NCBI GenBank assembly: GCA_907163375.1
Contig: CAJQUW010006289.1
Span: 1-64,000, forward strand
DNA: 64,000 nucleotides
Direction: 5' to 3'
Source: Prostheceraeus crozeri
Taxonomy: Eukaryota > Platyhelminthes > Polycladida > Euryleptidae
A program made the translations under genes and the position numbers. Positions 13,301-28,300 of the stretch are shown one piece after another. Positions within the stretch are counted from its first letter, which is position 1, and the number at the start of each line of letters is the position of its first letter. The notes under the pieces were generated by a model. The model saw only the letters and a list, made by a program, of their open reading frames with translations, had not been told where the DNA came from and did not search any database.

Positions 13301-16300
13301 GTCTCATCCCGGATAATATAACACATGCAAAAGCGCAGTGGACTTTAAGCTATTATTTTGTATTGCATAGTACTTATTGCAAAATTATTACTATTACTTA
13401 TAAAATAATTGCTTATTCGAAATCATTTGAGTTTATGAAACATTTGATAGATTTATCTATTAAGCAAATTGGCTCTTATGTCCACCTGCTTTCAAAATGG
13501 AGCAGTACACGTAATTTAATTATTCCATTTCAAATTCGTGATTTCTCACAGAAGATTTTACAGAACAAATTCATTGTGATGTCATTTTGAACAATGATTA
13601 ATAAAAGAGGGGAACTAGTCTAACATTCATAGCACAAGTAGCTATAAGTTTCAAAGCCTCATTTATATAATCTTAAAACAATAATTTCATGAAGATATCT
13701 GACGGTTTCAGAACGAGTTCCTTATCTAAGCTTACTATTGTACAGTATATCGGTAAAACCCAGATTCATACGCAAACTTCTTCCCATTTTCAACGATCAG
13801 CTACTTACTATTTGTTGAGATATCAGTATTATGTTAACAATGTAGCCAATGAAAGCTGATTCTTATAAATGAATGACAGGAAAACATGTATTCAAACAAG
13901 AATCATTAAAGTAATTTACAACTATCTCTAACAAAATTGCAGATGTCGTGGTTATCGTGCAAGTGTACACGCCTTCTAAAAGTAATTGGGGCTTGACACT
14001 ATCGGCTACATCGGTCACTGAAGCTCACCTTGATTCTGATGGGTGACCGAGTCGACATACTATTAGTATTTCAGAAGTATTGCTCAGAATCATGTAACAA
14101 TTAGAATACATTTTTCGAGTGTGCTCTGTCCAATGATTCTTTAAACCCACTCGTACGAAAAATATCATACAATATTCTGAACTCACCATTTTCAACATAT
14201 TTGTATATATTGATGCAATCAATGTACATGGAAGTCTTTATAATTTGTCATCTCATCATCTGATTTTATTGTTAATGGTCCTATTGTCATATCATTCCAT
14301 GCTATCGCCCGTAAAAGTGACTCATTATCATATTGTCATATAAAAGCTTGATTTTATGTAGATTGATTGTTTGATTTTACTTTAACATAATTTGGACACA
14401 AATTTCGTAAATATGTATATACATAAAATTATTAATTAGATTAAATAGTCTCCTTAAAGTTTGCATTGAAAGTGTATATGCTCATACTCTTTATATTATG
14501 AAATAAAGACCAAGCAAAAGCCGGAGCTCCAGTATACCAATGCCAAATTCTTCAACAAGTGCATATTTTCATTTGTTCGCACACATTTGTAGGTCACTTC
14601 TACGCGCCGAAGTTTCCGGATGAATCTGTCCTTGGCTTATGCTCAAGTGAAGATAATTCTCTCCTCATCAGTGGTGATACCTGTGGATGGATTAGACTTT
14701 GGGATATCACTCAATATTGTATAGAAGATAATCCTGAGGTAATTGAATTTCTGAATTGTTAACACTTTAATTCCCTGTCGAATCATTTCTCAATAATCCA
14801 GCTTTATAATTCAACTACAATAAAATTCAAATCATTCTTTCACCAACTATTCAATTTATCAATCCTTGCTATAGAAAAAAGCTTGCCCTGGTAATTAATT
14901 TATTATTCCAGTCCAATTCCCACGGCTTCTAGCAATGATTCCCTTCAGCATTCCTGTAGCCTATAATCATTATACAAAAATATTATCATTTTTACTGCTC
15001 CTTGGTTATGCATGCTTGGAGGCACATAGGTAATGCACCTCTCTTATATTTTAATGCATGTTATAATGTATGTCGAATTACATGGTCGAATAAGGAACAC
15101 CGTATGAAGTTGACTTGCATCAACAACAGCACCAAGTAAAATCTACCTTATAAAATCGACGACAAGAAATGTAGGATATTTTGTAGAAAAAGCCCCGCCA
15201 CTGCTGAAAATGAAAACAATTAACACTTATCCAATAAATTGTTATATTTAGAATTTCACACAGGAGGGTGGAATTCAGCACTGTCTAGTTCATTTAAGCC
15301 CACGAAATTGTAATAAGATTAAGGCTGCATTCTTGTCGTGTACAAGCAAAGACAATTCCAGCTAATTCATGGTTGCGTTCAAGCTGAAATAAATTGAGAA
15401 ATTGAATGATTTGTGCCTCGGGACTGATTTGAAAATTTGAATTTGAACTGACTTTGCCGTCTAGACTCTAGAGGATGTACAGATGCCTATGTTGGCTAAA
15501 TTAATTCTAGCGGGGGCATTCTACAAAAGATGAGACATTTCTATGTCACATTAATTTTCAATATTTCCACCTGATCGTCTTCAAAATTCAAATTCAACTT
15601 CCTAAACCAAAAATGCTAAATTTGGTATTTCGTGTTAAACAAGTTTCTCTATTCTTCTGACGAATTTCTGAAGTGGTCTGCCTAACTGGAAATGTGAAAA
15701 GAACAGAATAAATTGATAATTATGGAACTTAAACGATCAACAGTGAGCACTAGGGCCAACGTTCAAACTACTCAAATATTTATATTACCGTGAGGAACAC
15801 GTTACAAGCAAAGAAATATGTGGGTAGATGTAGTGAAGACTCTCAACTTTCAGACAAAATTTTTCTTTAACACTTTCACTTTGCAATTCTTCAAAATTAC
15901 CCACCGTTATCATGGAATGGTTCACAGATTACCTAAAAAAAGAGAAAGCACAGCAATTTAAGAAATGTTGTTACAGAATTGACTGTAAGAATCTTTAGCG
16001 TCTGTTTAGGGGCATATGCCGTCGGCTAAAAGACAAATTGGGCTGTCATTGGAACTGAACGAATGAAAACAAGACTGATTATGTGGCATGTTTCCTCTAT
16101 TGCGTAAAATGACAGGATAGCAAATGCTTGATGTAATATAAGGGCTTAACAACTGAAGAAGAATGAGCATTTTTGTACTTTCAATTTAACAGAGGTGAGA
16201 ATGTGCGCTCCGACTTTTCGCTCGCTCCGCACTCCAGAGGGCATGGCCAATTTCCCGGAGCGTTAAGCGCAAGAAAATATTTGCGCCTCGACCTTGAAAT

Positions 16301-19300
16301 AAACATCCCAGAAAAGCACTAAATCCGGTCATGGAATGACAATTTCCTTTGCCACTTAATCCTTAAGTAAATTTGTCCTCAAAGGGTTTCAGTATGATTT
16401 TTACGATCGTATTACAAAACATTTGACATTCAATGAAATGTCGCTATACTTTTCATTGCTTCTACATATGTGCAAAACTAACTGAGTTGGTGAAGCTGCG
16501 GGAAGCATAATATCACAAATATTCTGTAATGAAGGACTTGCCAGAGAATGTGATGAAATACACTATGACTAGGGGCATTCCAATGAGAAATGCAAATTAT
16601 GCAGGACAAAGTGTCCATTTCGTACGAGTGTCCATTGCGGAGAGGGTCCACTACAAGCAGGTTTTACTGTATTCATGTCACCAAAGAACTTGGGAACATC
16701 ATATTGAGTCTTCACCAGAGATAATCTCTGGTCTTCACTTGATGAGAAATTTCAATAATAACATGAGTGGTCCGCAGGTGCAGGTGTAAAAGGAAGGGAT
16801 ACGTTGATGACACAGTAGGGTACCGGATCGTGTGTTCGTGCTGTAGACCACAGGAGCTCTATAAGCACAAAGACAGACTGAAAAAAAAGAAAACGAGTAT
16901 GGCAATTCGGAACGGCAGAGGAGACATGACGCGAAGGAGGAGATGTATAGGACTAAAGGAGAGGGGAAGAAGGGAATTGAGAGAGAAAACGGTAAAGAAA
17001 GGTTATGCTTTATACTTCCTGTTACCATGGCATCTGCCGAGATTCTTCTATCTCAACCGTCCTTTCTGCTATTTGTGGTTGAACATAAAAAACAACATGA
17101 TCAACAGATTATACCTTCAGATTACGTGATGCCTCGTCGGACCAACGTGGACACATGCTCTATCAGATGTTGTCACTCGATCAGTGATCCAATGAGATCA
17201 TGGATTATTCAAGATATTCGATATCATAGAACGAACCATTATGTTTTAATAACAACAATTCCTCAGTTAGATTCATTACGAGATTTATAAATTCATTAAT
17301 GAGCATGGTCCGGAGCGCGGAGTGCAGTTAGGACAGCCAAACCGGAGCGCGGAGCCAAAAAATTTTGCCGGAGCGAGCCCACTTCTGCAATTTAATTATT
17401 CATACATCAGTAAAATCAGTAGATTAGCAAAATATTATTGGAATACATCATAAAGATGCTTGACGAAATGTCGTCGGATAGAATGCAAGACTTGAGAAAT
17501 GCCATGCGTCGATTGAGGGAAAAATGAAGTCGGTTAAGGGATATTATTAATACGTCTAAAGGCCTGAAGATGCAAGACTAAAAGTGGTCGAAACATCTTC
17601 TGATCGAAGCTTATTCATGGAGCATGTTGAGCCATGCAAATACATACTTCGCATGAACCTGAATTCTGTCATTTACGATTCCTGTTGTTATAGAGATCAA
17701 TAGCTTTCCAATTTGGATTTACCCAATTCTGTAACTGAAATATAGCTCATTCACATAAATTTCTTAGATAATCAAGAGTCTAATTTGCTACAAGTTTCCT
17801 TATCTTCACAAACTTTCGCACGGGAAGACGAAATTTTGCATGGCGTCTACAGCATTAAGAAAATGAATGGCTTCCAGCAGAAGGTGGGAGAATAGAACAG
17901 ACTGTTATCGGTTTTATGCTTATTAGAATCCATTTTCAACAGACTGGACAAATTGAAAGCATTCATCTGTTCTGATCTTATGGCGCGTTATGATAATCTG
18001 TCACTATAATTCAGAGGTGAACGGTTTACAGCCGGAGATACAGATATTTCGAGTGCCTGTCTGATTCTCAATTGGCATCGACTCGATGCTGCGTAATGAT
18101 ACTATTGCAATTTATGTGACGACAAATCTCGTGCCTTGTGGGAGATAAACAATTGCTGTGATGAAGTTGTTCATACATTTCTAGTTTTATGCTGAATGTT
18201 AAATGCATTACCACTGTTCAGATTTGATACTGCTTCGCGAAAATATGCTTACTATCTATCGTTGCTCGATAAATGGGAAATATTTGTCGTGTCATTCAAT
18301 AGATGTATAAATCAACTCTCGTGTGAATGCTGACAAATAGACATTGAAGAATATGAAATGATATTATACAGATTTCCTAGGACAAATTGTGACCCTATGA
18401 ACGAGGTTTTAGAAGCGTCACTGTCATTAAGCAGATAATTAGAAAGGTTAAATACTTTTTTATTCATTGGTAAATTTTGCAATATTGATAGTTTCATTTG
18501 ATGGATAATACTGCAATGCTTTGGAAAGTTGAGTGGAAAGCAACTTCAACTGAAGACCTTAAGAGTCGTCATGGTCGTCCTGCTAGCTCAGTTGATATAG
18601 AACGGTGGCCTATAGTCAGATAGCTGGTTCAAGTCCACCATTAGGCGCGCTTGCTTTTTCACTTCACGATCGATTTCGCTTTGACATGCATTATTGTAAT
18701 TATTTAGACAAATTCCATCGTCACATAACTTCTTTTGAACATTCTATGATTTTAATTCTGATTATTTAAAATATGATGCATGAAGAAGCAACTGCAGCTG
18801 ATGTATAAAATGAAGACATGTTCGCGGTCTTCGTCGGTAGTACAGTTGAGTTGGTACTCAATTAATAGTATACAACTGCATTGTATTTATATTCGCATTT
18901 GAAACTTACTTCTCAACATAAAACTAAAGAAAAAGAACTGACGATAGGATTGCAATAAATGGACTTAACTTCGATGCATAGACCGCAAGACTCTAAATAT
19001 TGATCGTGTCGATTTTTAATTTATCAAAAACATATTTGTTTGAATTTGACATAATTTATTAAACAAATTGAAAGAGCATCAATTTGTTAAAATTTGCTGA
19101 AAAGAATGTGGCCGGCTTTTTTGAATTGTCTGAACATAGTCTTTGTAGCTAGAGAGTCTGTGTAATTTGCTATTCACTGTAAACTGCAACAACGCAATTA
19201 CAGTTGCTCAATCCATCTAAAAACTATCGGGAGTCTCCGGCAGTAGAAAGGAGACAAAACAGTCGGATGAGCCATGGAATTATAGATTCTAGAATTCCAT

Positions 19301-22300
19301 GGATGAACCTCTGAGCTAATTGCAGTAACCTCCTCGACTTCTGAGTCAGTGTTTTCATCACTCTTTCCAAATTGACACTTCTGAGTTCGCATGAGAAATC
19401 TCGATTTCAAGTCAATCTAACTAATTTTCCTGTAGGGGGCAACCACTTGCAACCGTCTTGCATAACCGATCTTCATGTAAGGTATAGAAATGAATCTGCA
19501 AACGTTCGCATCTCGAGTTTTGACTAACTTGAGATAAGAAACCCCTGAAAGGGTGAAAATGTCCTACATCTTATAACAGAAAGCTGAAGTCTTTCTGTGG
19601 CCTTCATTGTCCTGGGTACCTGCAGTTTTCAAAAGGGTCGCATCTCACGACATCGGCATCATTGTGTTTATCTTAATTTGATAATGCTGATCGAGTTATC
19701 CATATGCGCAAATGATATGTCTCAAAAATATGAAGAAAAATCAATCGAATGTATGAAAATGACAATGAGAACATAATATTATTTTAAAATTGCCTAAATT
19801 TAGCATGAAATTATCCGTTGGCAGTTGATTCAGCTACGTTGCTCCAGTGGTGTGGAATGGTCTTCCTCAGACAATTCGTGGTGCTCAGTCACTCAATTCT
19901 TTTTCGCCTATAAAAAATTTTCCTTTTGTCAAACGCCTTCACTCACGTCACTTTCACTTTCTGCTGTTTATCACCATTTTTTCTCTGCGCTGTGAACCAC
20001 TTGGGTACAGCGCAATATAATTGTGCTGAAAGAGTAAATAAACAAATATTTAATCAAAAATGCGTTGTTCGGAGACCACCGATTTCCCAGAGACTGCGAA
20101 AATTGAGATACTACTTTTGAAACATTACCGGCTATTTAAATTCAATGCTTTACAAGGTGAGGATTGTGAAATGTTACAACGCTGGAAATGTGCGATTCGG
20201 ATCACTCCTCCAAATTTTGGCATCAATATTGGGACTTAAACACCGACAGCATTGCAAATGTTCTCAATCCTCGATATTGGAAGAATTATTAATTATTCTG
20301 ATTTGATTACTTTATAGTTCTTTTTCCGCAAAACATTATGACAAAAAAATATTGCAAGCCTTGTCATTGAGTTTGTTTTGGGAATGCCAAAAATTTGAGA
20401 AATATTTTATTGGATATTTTGCAAATGATATATTAGTTCAATGATTATTTTGTGTATTGGATGACAGCAGTATTTGACGAGATAATAGCCCTTGTAGCAA
20501 TAAAACCTCTTGCGGAATCATATAGGAATATCCGATTAATGACTGTTCGTGGGAAGAAGTTACTACTGCAAAATATTCATGCCTTCTCGGAATGACATTG
20601 ACTAATTTCTAAGCGTTTTGGATGATTATTAGAGTAATTTGTGTAAATTGATATGAATGCGATGAGTCAAATGCATCGCATTCTTGGCACAGATCAAAGA
20701 GCCGATTACGTTGATGTGATTTATTCTTCAAAACCATGTCACGGTAAATTACCTTAAACTAAAATATTTTGATGATCATATTCATTTTTAGATAGAAAAA
20801 ATACAGTGTGTGATCATCGACGGAGTTCATGCAGCGTAAACATGTGAAAATTAACAATTCATGTCATTTTTCTATTCATTAGGAAATGCATTTTTCAGTT
20901 AATTGTGTACTGCACGTGGCTCTGAAGTCTTCATTCCAATATATGGTTCATATTATAAAGTACAATTTGTAGCTTAATGAGCAAATTGAGCACAATTTCG
21001 AACATGTTTTCGCTGTTTCAAATTAGGAAACATACTGGATAATTTCAACAGACTTTGTGCGTTGACACAAAACTTTTACATGCACTGTATTTCTTGCCGG
21101 CAATGCGATGAATGAATTCTTCGCAAAAATATTGCTTGCCGATAAACTGAACACACTTGATTTCTACTACCAATCGATTTCTGAGTGCTAAAATCTTTGC
21201 ATAATCTATATCATAAACGTATATAAGGCGCGAGTGTATTTTTCTATAATTTTTGAAAACATATTTTGATATGACACTAACTTTTTCAATAGTCGCATTG
21301 CGCTTGAGCGTAGAGTATAACATTTTTCTCAATATGTATGATATAGGAATGACAAATTTTCTTGAGTATTTAAAGAGAATTTACTGCTGATCGAATAATG
21401 ATTTGAATCGACACTGAAAGGTTGATGCTATGACCAGACTTATCGAACGCTGATTTAGTTTTCATGCTGTCAGAGAAAAATTGTGTTCCATCACATTCGC
21501 TGACTTTTTGTAGAAATTAGATAAGCATTTTTAATGTCATTCCTCAACATCAGAGAGAGTTTTTCAATTAGTATTTTGAGTTTGCCAATTACTTAGACAG
21601 ATGTGGTCTGACGTAGGGTATTCATGAAAAAATGTGACATGAAAATTAAGTTATGAAAAATGGCAAGAATTATAATACCACGATTGAAAAAAAGTTGCTC
21701 TGTTTCACTGACTAGAAGGGCTTGTACAGCAAAGTACTGACCGATCAAATAAAAAATTGACTTTAAAAATTAACCTCATAGTAACAAGGGTCCACATACT
21801 GTGATTCCATAAGGTAGAGGAAGAAAATCGTGAAAGAAATAACCAACTTCGTTTCTGCATAAAATTTAGCAATCGCACCTGGCAGTGCTACCAAATGTTG
21901 CAAATTCGTTCAATTGCGTGGAGTATCGACTCACGTTTGAGCTGATGGTCGCAAGCTGCAGTACATGTGTATCTTGTGGTTTGAAATTCCAATTCTCCCT
22001 CAAATCGACGTTAAAAATCCGAAAAATTATTTTACGTTTATGGTTAATTAATGCTACGGCTTAATAAATGGCTGCTTAATGATGCCCATTATTCACGAGT
22101 CATTAAGTCAATTTTATTATTTTGGTGAATAAAGTAATATAATATACGACAGTAATTGATTCAAGATACATGTATCACATATGTGATTTCTTGGCTCTGT
22201 CATCAAGCGGTATACTCGGAAAGAGCAGTTTGCGTATTGACCGGTAGACCCATAGAAGTCGGATTGTTAGATGTCTATGTTATCTATAGCGGACATAAAA

Positions 22301-25300
22301 TATCTCCAACATGTAATCATATCGGAGACTATGTTAATTGAAAGGAGAGTCATCTGTGAAATGGTCATTTAGTGTTGTGTAGTTTGCAAAATCTGCCTGT
22401 ATGGACTCATCAGAAGGAAAACTTTCAATAGTTAATATTTACTTTTATTGGACGTACGCAGCAACAATATGCAACAAAATCTCTCTTTGACGTTATATGA
22501 AATTATCAGAACGAATTGTGACTGAAATCACATCCTGCAGCGTTAATTGTGGACGATCAGTCATGAAAAGTCTGGCGAACAGAACAGAAAATTCTTGATA
22601 AACTGGCAAGCAACTGGCGCTCAGTAACATGAGCCTCAGTGTCCTCCATGAACCCGAAAGATAATTCACTCACAAGGAAACAATGAAGAGCAATGATATG
22701 ACTGACCATTAAAGATGAAATTACAAAATCGCCTGTAGAATCGTTCAGAAGCATGCTGGAATATCACGCTGCTCAGGGTCGTTGAATATTTCCGCTCAAT
22801 GTAATATGAAGATCAATCATGCAAAAAAAAAATGGAAACTACAGTCCGTTTCATAAAAAGTGGATCATCCTAAAATTTGACTAAATAAAACATAAGTATG
22901 ATACAGAAAGCATTTTTCATTTCATGTCATGTCCCTAATTTAATTGTCCTTATATTATAATATAATAAGCTATGATATGTAACGTAACTAAAGAGCTAAA
23001 GATATTTTGTGGCCCTACCCTTTGTGTCAATAGTCAATACCATCGTCTAGTTCGTGATTCGATATTGATTCGTTGATATTTTTGACTTTTCTAACTTTCT
23101 CCTTTTTCACAGTGACGTAAGTTTAATGACGCCATCTGTATCTGTAGCGAACGGAACGAACGAGAACGTTTACGAGAATTTTACACATTTTTATGATTTT
23201 CAGATCAGTTCAGACGAGCTGGCAAGATAAAGCCCTAAGAGCCCTAATTGAGACTTGCAAATACTAAACCTACTTACTCTTAACACTAACAACTCCTCCC
23301 ATAAATAAATATTATAGTTCATCACCAAGCCAAGTCAATGGTCCACAATTCATCATTTCATCTCACATTCACATCATTCGAATTCCATTCACATTTCGTT
23401 TTGCTGTATGTGAATTTTCCATTGGTCAAGGCCATAAATGCCAGCTTGCCTTTGCCTTTGCTGAAAATGCCAGCTGATTTGTTTGTTTTTTGTTTGTATT
23501 GTTTTCAACCGTGTAGAGATTTCCTTTCTAGCTGAAAGCAATCAGGAGTGCTGACACCACCACCGAAAACGTCACGAAACTATGAAACATGAGTCTCCAC
23601 TAATTCACATGTAGCAGCTAAAATTATTGTTGCAATAAAATAATGGTGTCTGCTTACTGGTGCTAATTTTCTTTATTTTTGTTTTTGCTTGATTGCTTTT
23701 GGCTTGGCTTGTAGCTTTTGGCTGTACACAACACAACAAAAAATTTTTTTTAGAGTGAGGTAAATTTTTTGTGTAACATTAAAAAAATTGTAATTAAATT
23801 ATCTACTTTTATCTTTTGTTTCTGAAAACAACTTAATATTCAAATTTAAATTTCCAATTTTTCATGCTTGAAATTTCCAACAATGAAATTAGTAACACAA
23901 CTTTTCCATATCTGAAATTTCAGAGAAATTCCGTTAGGAAGTTAATGAAGTTAAGTTGAGTTTGTTTTTTATGAAATTATAGTTTTATTTTTTTTTTTAA
24001 GTTTAAAGTTCCTGTAGAATCATAATTCTGTGGTCACGAGATCAATTTTTAAAATTTTCTTTTACGTCGTCTACCGGCTTTGCGAGCGGTTCAATTTCAG
24101 TCATATTCAAGCAGTTGACATCTTTCATGTGGATCTTATTCTCCTTGAAAAATGCAGGTTATATGACATTTACATCAGAAGTTATCTCAAAATAAAGATA
24201 GAGAAGTCCTGAGCTAGACCCGCTGTCAGAGTCCAGACTGGCGCCATCCTATTTACCTATTGTCCTTTCTAGACAAAGGAAGACAATAGCATAGATATAT
24301 GATCTCTATTGTTAGACAGAATTAGAGCTGCCGGATGAAAGTCAGTATTTTTGGTGTGCAGAGAAGTCCTTGTAGCTTCTGACTTCAACACAATACATAC
24401 GCCATAGAAAGGCGCAATAGAAAATGTTTACAAAGATGACCTACATACTGCGCACAACATGTTAAAAGTCATATAGATTAAGTATATTAGGCACAGCAAC
24501 AAATCAACATTAATTAAATCCCCAATGTGTATACAATTTCGATTTTATTAATTGAACTTGAGATTAACCCAACTGAGTATTGATGCCAAACGTGAGATAT
24601 GCACATTTTTGCAGTTTTGAAGAAAGTACCAAGGAATTGACTGATCATGATTGCAACACAGGAGGAATAATAGCATTTTACAGATCCTCCGTGTCATGAC
24701 AGCCGTGGAGAGGTAATGAATGTTAATTAGCAATTCGATGGTTGCCATTACTTTAATGCTCAACTTCAACCGTCTTAATAAAAGTATTTTCTTCAGCGTG
24801 ATCATATCAGAAGCTACCTGCCACTGGAAAAGCAAAATAATGTAATCAAAGACTATGATCACAATTAACTTTAAAAGATGCGGGTGGGTCAACATTACCA
24901 TTCAGATTCAAAAAATGAAACATAAATTCAGTGAATCATAAAATCATACCGATGAATTTGGTATTGAAAACTTGAAATTTCAGCCAATAATCACAATAAT
25001 ATCACAAGTTTTTCATGAAGACTTGTATTATAATGCGGTTCATGGAATGTCCTTGATAATCAGCTGAAGCTCAGTTTGATTAAGATGCTTGTCAACAAGC
25101 AGTCATTCCTTTCGATATCCACCATGATCCATGCTGCTTATATATTGGGTTCGCTTCAATAGTATGTAAGCACAGGAATAAGTTGCAAAAAATAGCTTTT
25201 CAAAGATTGCTCAAATGATTTTTTGGACCGCAGGAAAGTGATAATGTAAGGAACGTAAAAAACTGATTTTTTCATATAAAAGTTTTCACTGCATAATGTG

Positions 25301-28300
25301 CAGTATAGCAAGTAGAGTGTTGACTCAAAAAGTATCTATATGCAGTGTGTGTAGATACTTTTTGAGTCGACACTCTACCTTCTATATACTTCCTCTCTGC
25401 TAAAAGCTAATGCGTTACTGTTCCATTTTCTTGCGTCCATCACACATGTTGTCAATGAATTCTTCAACCTCGGGATACATGCATGTTAATGAAGTCTATT
25501 TACGCGTATTAGCTCTAATATTTCGACACGAAAGTTTTCGACAATGCGAACAAATGCTCAAGCAGACAGATGTCAAAGCATCTAACTCAGTTGTTACTGT
25601 GAAGGAAGGAAGCAACGACTTTTGATATTTCTTTTCATGCTTCAGTAGATACAGATCAATTGCTCTAGAAACAGTTGAAAAGAAGAAGTCTCTCGCATCC
25701 TGACTTGATATGCGAATTCCTGCTCACTAAAGCACCTGTTACCCATTTTATTTCCTTATTGTGTGTTTGATCAGGAATTATGTTATGGACTCGTTTAGAC
25801 AACGCCCATATCTTTAGCCATTTGGCCGGTAAAAGTGAAGACCATCGTCATAAAACGTGTGAGCTGATTTCCAAGGAAATTTCCGTCAATAAATTGCTTG
25901 AATAATTGAATAGTCCCGCACCTCACATGTTGTTTCTACTGTGATGAGGCATTAGCCCACTGTTTTCAAATATCAATTCCTACACAAGAATGGCAAAAAA
26001 TTTCGTTTTTAGAGTTGGAAAACACACTTCTATGTTATGTTATTACACCTTTTCCGGCTACTATCAAAAACAATTAGAAGTAGGGCAAGTGCACAGAGTG
26101 CATTTCTTTTCCATTCTGGCGCAATGGGACAAGTTCAGCTCCGGTTACACCACTTTCATGGATTTATCGTAATGAGTCTGATTTGCCGTCCAAATATTCC
26201 ATAGAACGGATACAGACTTTAGCATTTCCTCCAATGAGATTTGCATGAATGGCGTGAATTATGTTGAAAGCCTATAAAACTTCATGAGCATTTACGGTAA
26301 GTTTCATGCCCACACGCCGTGTCTATATAAAAAATTGACATTGAGTTGGTTTTGTGACAATGCAGTTAAGGTTCTGGACTGACCGGCAGCAGCAGACTCA
26401 ATCCAATAAAAAAAACATATAAATCTACTTGACACATCGAAGCATATAGTAAGTAATGAAGTGTGAAATTATTCATGTTTGGTGCCCGCAGATAACTGTA
26501 GATCATCGACAGATCCTCATAAAGAGCGTGCTAAAACTTTTGAAAACTTTTGACTAGAAAAGATCAACTATTGAACAGTGGTGAGAGCAGCTTTGATAAA
26601 GCTGTATGTTGCAATATTACTCTTATGCATTGCCTATCACTTTTACACATCATGGGGTGAGATTTCAACAGAATTTAAGAGAATCAAATTACATATTGGA
26701 CTAACAATTTCCTTACTGATATTGCAATTTGTCAGATCTTGAGATTTATGTAGAACTTTTCCACAAAGGACACTGGTCATTAAGCTGGTCATATCGACTA
26801 ACTTTTACTTGACAAAGAATTGCAAGTGAACTATCGCTTCATGAAAAGTATTTGTTTGTAAACAATAAATGGAATATAGTCATTAACTTTCGAGTGATAC
26901 TGCAGCATATTTTCTTCCTCTGTAATGCGTGTGAACGTAGTAATATTAAAACATGTGTTTTAAATGATAGAAACACATTTTCAAACGACATCTAAGGTCG
27001 GCATTCAAAGATTTGCTGACACAATGAAGTACATACATCGTATATCGAAACACACATGATCACAACCATACAACTGAAAGAGTTTTCAATTTACTTAAAT
27101 GAACAGGAAATAAGATTTATTGTCTTCATTATTCAGAATTAATTACAACATCACTCAAGATCGTTTTGATCCTTTCCGGCAGTGCTTTAGCTGATCATGG
27201 GTGCAGTTTGAATTTCCAAAAGTAATTTTAGTTTAGAAATGGAATATTCCTGTTCTGAAAAATTTCATGATATTTTTCTAAACTTCTTCAACATAATACT
27301 TCTGTTGGATGTAAAAAAAGTCGAGCAATATCTTGCAGACTTGTAAATTTCCTATTTGTGTAAGATACACGATTTCGTAAGCTTCATTACATGAAAGGTA
27401 TAGGAGTTTTCATAAATATGTCTTATAGGAGGCAACTTGTGACCCAATCGCTTGGGACAAAAACTACAAAGTTTCTCTAAAATACGAAAACTACAAAATT
27501 TAATAAACATGTATACAGTAGTACATAGGGTGTTCCAATTGATCACGCCGGTGTCATATTACCAAAAAACGTTTTGGTTTTAAGTTGTATTGCCGTAAAT
27601 CATTCAAATTTTGGCAGGTTGCTTTGAATTTACTGTTGTAAAACCATGACATACATATCTTGCGATAAAAAACCGTTGACCTCCATGCAATCTTCACACT
27701 TTATGATATTTGCATAGAGCCCTTGAATCATTTTACACTCAATGTTGTCAATAAATACAATGATGCACTCATTCCCTAATGACCATTGGGTTTGGGATTC
27801 TGGTAGACATTGCCTCTAACGCAACCCCAACGCCAAAAATCATTCATTGTCAGATCTGGGTATCTGTGTGGCCAAATGATATCACTGCCTGGACCAATCC
27901 AGCGATGTGTCAAATGTTCCTTGATAAGATTTCTCACAGAGATTGCAGTATGAGCGCCATCATGTTGAAAGATTATAATCATTGAGTGACTGTTTATCAC
28001 TTTCGAATTTATTGGTTTCCTTTTAGTGGACCATTTAATTGAAAAATCAAATTGATTGATATAGTTCAATTGCTGAACTCTTTCGACTAATTTCTCCGTC
28101 TTATTTTTTATTAGTCCTATCTTATTTTACAAAGATACAAAGCTGGTTTTTGTTCATTTGCATCATTCAGCTAGAAAACCGCGACATTTTCGCAGTTGAA
28201 CTCTCTTAATTATTGACTCTGTTTTCCGCATGCATAATTTCCATCATAGAAATGTGATTAATAAATTATTGCTTCGATTTAAAGAATGATAAACTCAGGA

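Noticed and set aside
16735-17290. Frames of about 100-120 codons inside the hAT element as a transposase
   Set aside because: They overlap one another on both strands and contain no hAT catalytic or dimerisation motif.
18575-18655. A functional tRNA gene
   Set aside because: Acceptor and D stems pair poorly and no convincing anticodon arm was found.
24548-24901. 117-codon minus-strand frame as a membrane protein gene
   Set aside because: Its composition is what AT-rich intron DNA gives by chance; no domain, splice site or neighbour supports it.
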